A DNA stretch of 9,365 nucleotides from contig JAFARH010000339.1 of NCBI GenBank assembly GCA_019245555.1, positions 1 through 9,365 on the forward strand, written 5' to 3'. The notes beneath the pieces were generated by a model. That model was not told the origin of the DNA and searched no databases. It was given only the letters and a program-made list of their open reading frames with translations. Shown in pieces: positions 5,047-9,365 of the stretch (position 1 is its first letter; every line of letters begins with the position of its first letter). This DNA is from Betaproteobacteria bacterium. GTDB taxonomy: Bacteria; Pseudomonadota; Gammaproteobacteria; Burkholderiales; SG8-39. The position numbers and the translations under genes are program-made.

Positions 5047-5879
5047 GCCAGCTCCGCGAGGTGCAGCACCGGCTTGCCGGCAAAATCGAACGCCGCGCGC
5101 TCGGCAAGGTCCTCCACCACGATGCGCTCGACCCGGCGCCCTTCCAGGATCCAGCGCGCCTGGCCGGCGACCGGCATGGCGATGCGTTGCAGGTCGAGAT
5201 TCATCTCGCAGCCCGAGGTCGCGCGCAGCCAGTCATAGCGACCGATGAGTCGCGGCTGGTCGCAATTGAACGCCTGCGAAGCGATCACGTAGAAATCGCC
5301 GGCGCGTAGCTTTGCGCTGATCGCTGGCAGGAGCGTTTCGCCGATGCCTCGAACCGAGGCATCTGCCAGCCAGCGGCGCAACGCGCGCAGCAATAGGCCC
5401 TCAGCCACGACCACTTGCCTCGCGAGAGCCAGCGATGCAAGAAAAGCCGCCAAACGCTCGTCGGCAATGGTCGTACCGGCTTCGAGCGCCTCCACGATAT
5501 CTGCGCCGTCGTCTGCAGCGAGCTCATAGCCTTCGAGCAGCGCGAGTGTCCTCGCCAGCCGATCCGGCTCCGCGCGCAGCGCGCGTCCCGCCAGCAACAG
5601 CTTTTTCTTTCCCTGGATTCTGACCTCTGCCTCCGGGAAAGGGCTCCCGCTCCTTAGCTCCATCACCATGTCGACCAACGGCAGCTCCTCGGGGCAGGCC
5701 GGCTCGCAGGCGCCGCAGAGTGTGCAGCCAGCGGTCGAGGCGGCCAAGTCTTCGCGCTTGGCGCCGTGCTGGATGGCCCGAGCGCGGCCTTTCGGCGTGA
5801 GACGGACATCGCGCGTGCCGTGCCACACCGGGCACACCAGCAGGCACAGACCGCAGCCGCTGCAGTCGTGATGGCTCAT
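5043..5879 (-). CDS. Double [4Fe-4S] cluster iron-sulfur protein (GlpC/GlcF-like N-terminus, unusual C-terminus)
   Basis: From the ATG at 5879 the product is 278 residues. Two ferredoxin-type motifs are complete: C6xxC9xxC12xxxC16P (DCSGCGLCLLVCP) and C52xxC55xxC58xxxC62P (GCTLCGACEPACP), each binding one [4Fe-4S] cluster. This matches the N-terminal electron-transfer part of GlpC, GlcF, LutA and HdrC-type proteins. The remaining roughly 210 residues have no CCG (cysteine-rich) repeats. Instead there are predicted helices and a conserved-looking end with FNCDQPRLIGRYDW and GCEMNLDLQRIAMP; Cys205 and Cys224 are the only other cysteines. A TTG at 5888 overlapping the previous stop is possible, but the ATG, 5 nt after that stop and next to a GAGG, fits better. 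It sits between two flavoprotein genes and most likely carries electrons between them or to the membrane pool (inference). Confidence 0.88.
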   Translation of the reverse strand: MSHHDCSGCGLCLLVCPVWHGTRDVRLTPKGRARAIQHGAKREDLAASTAGCTLCGACEPACPEELPLVDMVMELRSGSPFPEAEVRIQGKKKLLLAGRALRAEPDRLARTLALLEGYELAADDGADIVEALEAGTTIADERLAAFLASLALARQVVVAEGLLLRALRRWLADASVRGIGETLLPAISAKLRAGDFYVIASQAFNCDQPRLIGRYDWLRATSGCEMNLDLQRIAMPVAGQARWILEGRRVERIVVEDLAERAAFDFAGKPVLHLAELA

Positions 5880-5884
5880 GGGCC

Positions 5885-7417
5885 TCAAAATACTACATCC
5901 CGGTTGAGGATCATGGCCGGGTCGGCGGCGCGCTTCATCGTCAAATGATGCTCGACCAGCTGGTCGCCGAACACGCGCCGGATGTAGCCCTTCATCATCC
6001 CGCCGAAGCGGTAGTAGCTCGCGCCGAGCGCAACGCCGACGTCGTAAATCTCGTTCTTGAACGACTGCAGCGTGTCGCGGCTGTAGACCGCATCGCCGAG
6101 CATGGGCTCAAACTCGCAGCCGTAGGCGCGGCCGCGCGCGTCCGGCGGAATGCAGGAAAGCTCGTAGTGCGTCCGATGGTCTTCGCGCAACTTGATGCCG
6201 ACGCAATAGAGCGTGTAGTAGGGAAAGTACCTTCGGCATACCTCGTTGCCGCGCTCGACGGCTTCGATGAACTTCTCCGCCGAGGTGGCGAGGTCGGGGA
6301 TCACCATCTGCCGGCGGCCCCAGTGCTTCCACACCGCACGCGAGAACACGACCGTACGGTCGTGCATCTTGCCGCCGCGATGGAACTCCGGTCGGCGGAA
6401 TTCCGGAAACAGCACCGATTTGCGGCGGTAGAGGTAGAGCGCTTCTCGCCAACGCCACGGGCGCAGCGCATAAAAAATAGCAGTGCGCACTGCGAACGCA
6501 AACTCGCCCGCGCCATGCAGGCGGGAGAGGAATGCCCGCTCAAAGCGCGCTTCTTTCTCGTCGGAATCGAAAGCGACGAGCAGCGTGATCGCCTTGTCCA
6601 TCATCGTGAGGATGCCCGAGTAGTCAGAGGCTTCTTCCGCATCGAGCATCTGCAAATCCGCGATCGCCGCACGCAGCGAGGCGTAATAGAAGTAGCGCAT
6701 GCGCAGCGGTTGGTAGCGCCGCACGCGCAGCGTCGCTTCCGTGATTACGCCGAACTGGCCGTAGCCGAGGATCACGCGCTGGAAAAGCGTCGCATTTTCG
6801 GTGTCCGAGCACTCCACGATCTCACCGGTGGGCGTAACGACCTGAAGAGCCAAGGCCTGGTCGGCGCTGCAACCGAGGTGCGGCGAGTTGACGTCGATGC
6901 CGCCCACGCCGAGCGTGCCCCCGACCGAAGAGGTGAGGTTGAGCGGCGCCGAGAGGTAATCGAGGCCCTGGCGCCGCAGCCGCTCGGCGAGGGCCGACCA
7001 GAAGATGCCGGCCTGCGTCCTTACGGTCAGGGCCCTCTCATCAATCTCGAGCACGTTGCTCATGCCGGTCATGTCGAGGAGTACGCCGCCATACGCTACC
7101 GACTCGCCCTCGGTGGTGAGACCGCCGCCGCGCACGGTCACAGGTACTGCATGGGTCTGGGCCGCTTTCAGAAGCGACGAAATCTGCGCGGCGCTGCGCG
7201 CGATCACCACGCCGTGCGGCAGGCCGTAGGCGGTGCCGCCGGCATCGGTGGCGAATATGCCCCGCGTCGCAGCGTCCTCCAGAAGCCCTACGCCTTGAGC
7301 GCGCAGGCTGTCGCGGAAGGCGCTCCAGCCATCGGCCACCCAGCGGCCCGCATTGGTCCGCTGGCGCGGAATGCCGACGAGCGCGTCCGGCGCTACGTGA
7401 TCAGGACCGATCGACAC
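5885..7417 (-). CDS. FAD-linked oxidase (FAD_binding_4, cytokinin dehydrogenase/GlcD-like)
   Basis: The product is 510 residues. The FAD-binding PCMH-type domain covers about 65-235: YGLPHGVVIARSAAQISSLL, the pyrophosphate loop VTVRGGGLTTEGESV (93-107), SSVGGTLGVGGID (163-175) and GYGQFGVITEATLRV (218-232). This domain resembles plant-type cytokinin dehydrogenase. Where covalent flavoproteins have 'GxGHS', this protein has GGGL (Leu100), so FAD is probably bound non-covalently. The C-terminal substrate domain includes RRQMVIPDLATSAEKFIEAV and ends in DPAMILNRDVVF, the family's usual 'DP..iLNpg..f' ending. Members oxidise alcohols, amines or hydroxy acids, or reduce C=C bonds. The GTG start lies 9 nt after the rpoC terminator T run with only a G-rich stretch before it. 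It heads the four-gene operon; the iron-sulfur gene starts 5 nt after its TGA. The promoter is not evident. Confidence 0.88.
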   Translation of the reverse strand: MSIGPDHVAPDALVGIPRQRTNAGRWVADGWSAFRDSLRAQGVGLLEDAATRGIFATDAGGTAYGLPHGVVIARSAAQISSLLKAAQTHAVPVTVRGGGLTTEGESVAYGGVLLDMTGMSNVLEIDERALTVRTQAGIFWSALAERLRRQGLDYLSAPLNLTSSVGGTLGVGGIDVNSPHLGCSADQALALQVVTPTGEIVECSDTENATLFQRVILGYGQFGVITEATLRVRRYQPLRMRYFYYASLRAAIADLQMLDAEEASDYSGILTMMDKAITLLVAFDSDEKEARFERAFLSRLHGAGEFAFAVRTAIFYALRPWRWREALYLYRRKSVLFPEFRRPEFHRGGKMHDRTVVFSRAVWKHWGRRQMVIPDLATSAEKFIEAVERGNEVCRRYFPYYTLYCVGIKLREDHRTHYELSCIPPDARGRAYGCEFEPMLGDAVYSRDTLQSFKNEIYDVGVALGASYYRFGGMMKGYIRRVFGDQLVEHHLTMKRAADPAMILNRDVVF

Positions 7418-7426
7418 CCCGACCCC

Positions 7427-7468
7427 AAAAAAAAGGCGCCCCTCAGGTCAGATGAGGGGCGCCTTTTT
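7427..7468 (-). terminator. Intrinsic terminator of rpoC
   Basis: An 11-bp perfect stem, GGCGCCCCTCA (7435-7445) with TGAGGGGCGCC (7453-7463), has a 7-nt loop. On the minus strand it is followed by eight T (7427-7434), and five A precede it, so it may also act in the opposite direction. It starts 17 nt after the rpoC stop. It separates the highly expressed rpoBC transcript from the redox operon, whose GTG start follows 9 nt later. Confidence 0.95.
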
Positions 7469-7485
7469 CATTCACATCGCAAAGA

Positions 7486-9365
7486 TCAGCTGCCGCCGCC
7501 GGTCGTGGCCGGCTCGGCCGCCGCCGGCGTCTCCGCAGTGCCGGCCGGCATTTCAGCCAGCACCGGCTCCGCGGCTTGCGCCTTGCGGATGTTGTGATAC
7601 GCGAGGCCCGTGCCCGCCGGAATGAGACGGCCGACGATCACGTTCTCCTTCAGACCACGCAGCTCGTCGCGCTTGCCCATGATGGCCGCCTCGGTCAGCA
7701 CGCGCGTCGTCTCCTGGAAGGAGGCCGCCGAGATGAACGAATCGGTCGAGAGCGAGGCCTTGGTGATGCCGAGCAGGATGTTCTTGAAGGTAGCGGGCTT
7801 CTTGCCGGCCTTCGTCGCCTTCTCGTTCTCCTCGAACAGCTCGGCGCGCTCGACCTGCTCGCCCTGGATGAACGGCGTATCGCCGGGCTCGTCGGTCTCC
7901 ACGCGGCGCAGCATCTGCCGCACGATCACCTCGATGTGCTTGTCGTTGATCTTCACGCCCTGCAGGCGGTACACGTCCTGCACCTCATCGATGATGTAGC
8001 GCGCGAGCTCTTCGATGCCGAGGAGCCTCAAGAGATCGTGCGGGTCCACCGGACCGTCGACGATCATCTCGCCCTTGTTCACCACCTGGCCGTCGTGGAC
8101 GAGCAGATGCTTGTCCTTCGCGATCAGGTACTCGTGCTCTTGCTTGTCGAGGTCGGTGATGACCAGGCGCTGCTTGCCCTTCGTGTCCTTACCGAAGGAG
8201 ACCGTACCAGTGACTTCCGCAAGGATGCCCGCGTCCTTCGGCGAGCGAGCTTCGAAGAGCTCCGCCACCCGCGGCAGACCGCCCGTGATGTCGCGCGTCT
8301 TCGAGACTTCCTGCGGGATACGGGCCAGCACTTCGCCGACCTGTACCTGCTGACCGTCGCGCACCGCGATCACCGCGCCCACCGGGAAGCTGATGTTCAC
8401 AGCGTGGTCGGTGCCGGCAATGCGCACTTCCTCGCCTGCTTCGTTGATGAGCTTGACCGAGGGACGCTGGCCCTTCGCCGCGGCCGTGGTGCGCCGCTTG
8501 GCGTCGATGACGACGAGGGTCGAGAGGCCGGTCACATCGTCGATCTGCTTCGCGACGGTCGTGCCTTCCTCGACATGCTCGAACTTCACCGTGCCGGCGT
8601 ACTCCGTGATGATCGGGCGATGGTGCGGGTCCCAGTTCGCGACCGTCTTGCCGGCGCGGACGGTGTCACCGTCGGCCACTGAGAGCAGAGCGCCGTACGG
8701 CACCTTGTGGCGCTCGCGCTCGCGTCCGTTGTCGTCGGTAATGATCACTTCGCCCGAGCGCGAGATGACGATCTTCTCGCCCTTCGCGTTCGAGAGGTAG
8801 CGCATGGTCGCCGTAAAGCGCACCGTGCCCGAGGACTTCGCCTCGACGTGGCTCTGCACCGCAGTCCGCGATGCCGCGCCCCCGATGTGGAAGGTCCGCA
8901 TCGTGAGCTGCGTGCCGGGCTCGCCGATCGACTGCGCGGCGATCACGCCGATCGCTTCGCCGACGTTCACCGGCGAGCCACGCCCGAGATCGCGCCCGTA
9001 GCACTTCGAGCAGACGCCCCAGCGCGTATCGCAGGAGAGCGCGGTCCTCACCTTGACTTCGTCGATGCCGACGTTGTCGATGGTTTCCACACCGTCCTCA
9101 TCGATCAGCGTCCCCGCCGCGAACAGCACGTCCTGCGTCTCAGGATGGATCAGGTCGATGGCGAGAGTGCGGCCGAGGATGCGCTCGCGCAGCGCCTCGA
9201 CCACTTCGCCACCCTCGACCAGGGCCTTCATCGCAACTCCGTTCTGCGTGCCGCAATCGTCTTCGGTCACCACGAGGTCCTGAGTCACGTCCACGAGGCG
9301 CCGCGTGAGGTAACCCGAGTTCGCGGTCTTCAGCGCCGTGTCCGCAAGGCCCTTGCGCGCGCCGT
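7486..9365 (-). CDS. rpoC: DNA-directed RNA polymerase subunit beta' (C-terminal 625 residues; 5' part beyond window)
   Basis: The frame is open to the window edge, so the gene is cut there and no start codon is in view. The visible part begins [20 protein letters not shown], equivalent to about residue 778 of E. coli beta', which puts the whole protein at about 1,400 residues. The second zinc site is complete: Cys at visible positions 37, 111, 118 and 121, with the same 74/7/3 spacing as E. coli C814, C888, C895 and C898. The bridge helix/trigger loop core [20 protein letters not shown] and MRTFHIGG is intact, followed by the large proteobacterial trigger-loop insertion (SI3). Later come [41 protein letters not shown] and [18 protein letters not shown]. 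The tail is Ala/Pro-rich and ends in TTGGGS, of the variable type seen in betaproteobacteria. The essential transcription enzyme subunit acts in the cytoplasm and is closed by a strong terminator. Confidence 0.98.
   Translation of the reverse strand, partial: GARKGLADTALKTANSGYLTRRLVDVTQDLVVTEDDCGTQNGVAMKALVEGGEVVEALRERILGRTLAIDLIHPETQDVLFAAGTLIDEDGVETIDNVGIDEVKVRTALSCDTRWGVCSKCYGRDLGRGSPVNVGEAIGVIAAQSIGEPGTQLTMRTFHIGGAASRTAVQSHVEAKSSGTVRFTATMRYLSNAKGEKIVISRSGEVIITDDNGRERERHKVPYGALLSVADGDTVRAGKTVANWDPHHRPIITEYAGTVKFEHVEEGTTVAKQIDDVTGLSTLVVIDAKRRTTAAAKGQRPSVKLINEAGEEVRIAGTDHAVNISFPVGAVIAVRDGQQVQVGEVLARIPQEVSKTRDITGGLPRVAELFEARSPKDAGILAEVTGTVSFGKDTKGKQRLVITDLDKQEHEYLIAKDKHLLVHDGQVVNKGEMIVDGPVDPHDLLRLLGIEELARYIIDEVQDVYRLQGVKINDKHIEVIVRQMLRRVETDEPGDTPFIQGEQVERAELFEENEKATKAGKKPATFKNILLGITKASLSTDSFISAASFQETTRVLTEAAIMGKRDELRGLKENVIVGRLIPAGTGLAYHNIRKAQAAEPVLAEMPAGTAETPAAAEPATTGGGS

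Noticed and set aside
3880..5238. Long plus-strand open frame (452 codons) opposite the GGR-like and Fe-S genes
   Set aside because: Composition is typical of a shadow frame, with no domain pattern, and it spans two well-supported minus-strand genes.
5945..7597. Long plus-strand open frame (550 codons) opposite the FAD oxidase gene
   Set aside because: It is antisense to a clear family member, shows no recognisable domain, is rich in Arg/Ala/His as expected of the complement of a GC-rich gene, and runs through the rpoC terminator into rpoC.
7576..8682. Plus-strand open frame opposite rpoC
   Set aside because: rpoC is certain on the minus strand; the antisense frame is an Arg/Leu/His/Asp-rich complement with no recognisable fold.
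1..9365. Mobile element, phage, CRISPR, tRNA or rRNA signals
   Set aside because: I saw no transposase or integrase motifs, no regularly spaced long repeats, no terminal inverted repeats and no tRNA-like cloverleaf on either strand.

Overview
The window is GC-rich chromosomal DNA from a proteobacterium, most likely a betaproteobacterium. The best marker is the C-terminal 625 residues of RNA polymerase beta' (rpoC) at the right end. It has the proteobacterial layout, with an insertion in the trigger loop, and a tail that resembles betaproteobacterial RpoC. The species cannot be read from the sequence. There is no sign of phage, plasmid, IS element, CRISPR or RNA gene.

Layout from left to right. 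(1) 1-932, minus strand: a class II aldolase/adducin-family protein followed by the N-terminal part of a phosphinothricin-acetyltransferase-like GNAT enzyme. A TATAAT box sits so close to the aldolase ATG that the message is probably leaderless. (2) 959-1404, minus strand: two small envelope genes, a 40-residue single-pass membrane protein (1282-1404) and a 76-residue glycine-zipper lipoprotein (1002-1232), closed by a UUCG-loop terminator. (3) 1519-3079, plus strand: a Rieske non-heme iron oxygenase alpha subunit, then a 120-residue protein that resembles DUF3467. (4) 3066-7417, minus strand: four tightly packed genes. They encode an FAD-linked oxidase of the cytokinin-dehydrogenase/GlcD type, a protein with two [4Fe-4S] motifs, a geranylgeranyl-reductase-family flavoprotein and a class I SAM methyltransferase. 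Spacings along the operon are 5 nt, a 4-nt ATGA overlap and 7 nt. (5) 7427-9365, minus strand: the rpoC 3' end with a strong intrinsic terminator.

The most interesting part is the four-gene redox operon. An FAD-linked oxidase beside a double-cluster iron-sulfur protein recalls GlcD/GlcF-type pairs, and a geranylgeranyl-reductase-like flavoprotein beside an iron-sulfur protein recalls the archaeal GGR/ferredoxin pair. A methyltransferase completes the set. This suggests a pathway that reduces, oxidises and methylates a hydrophobic, possibly isoprenoid-like, substrate. The convergent Rieske oxygenase has no reductase gene in the window and may or may not belong to the same chemistry. Three proteins (FAD oxidase, iron-sulfur protein, GGR-like protein) depart from family consensus at cofactor or domain positions. 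I do not recognise the operon as a named pathway; the joint function is inference.

Every intergenic gap is shorter than 120 nt.
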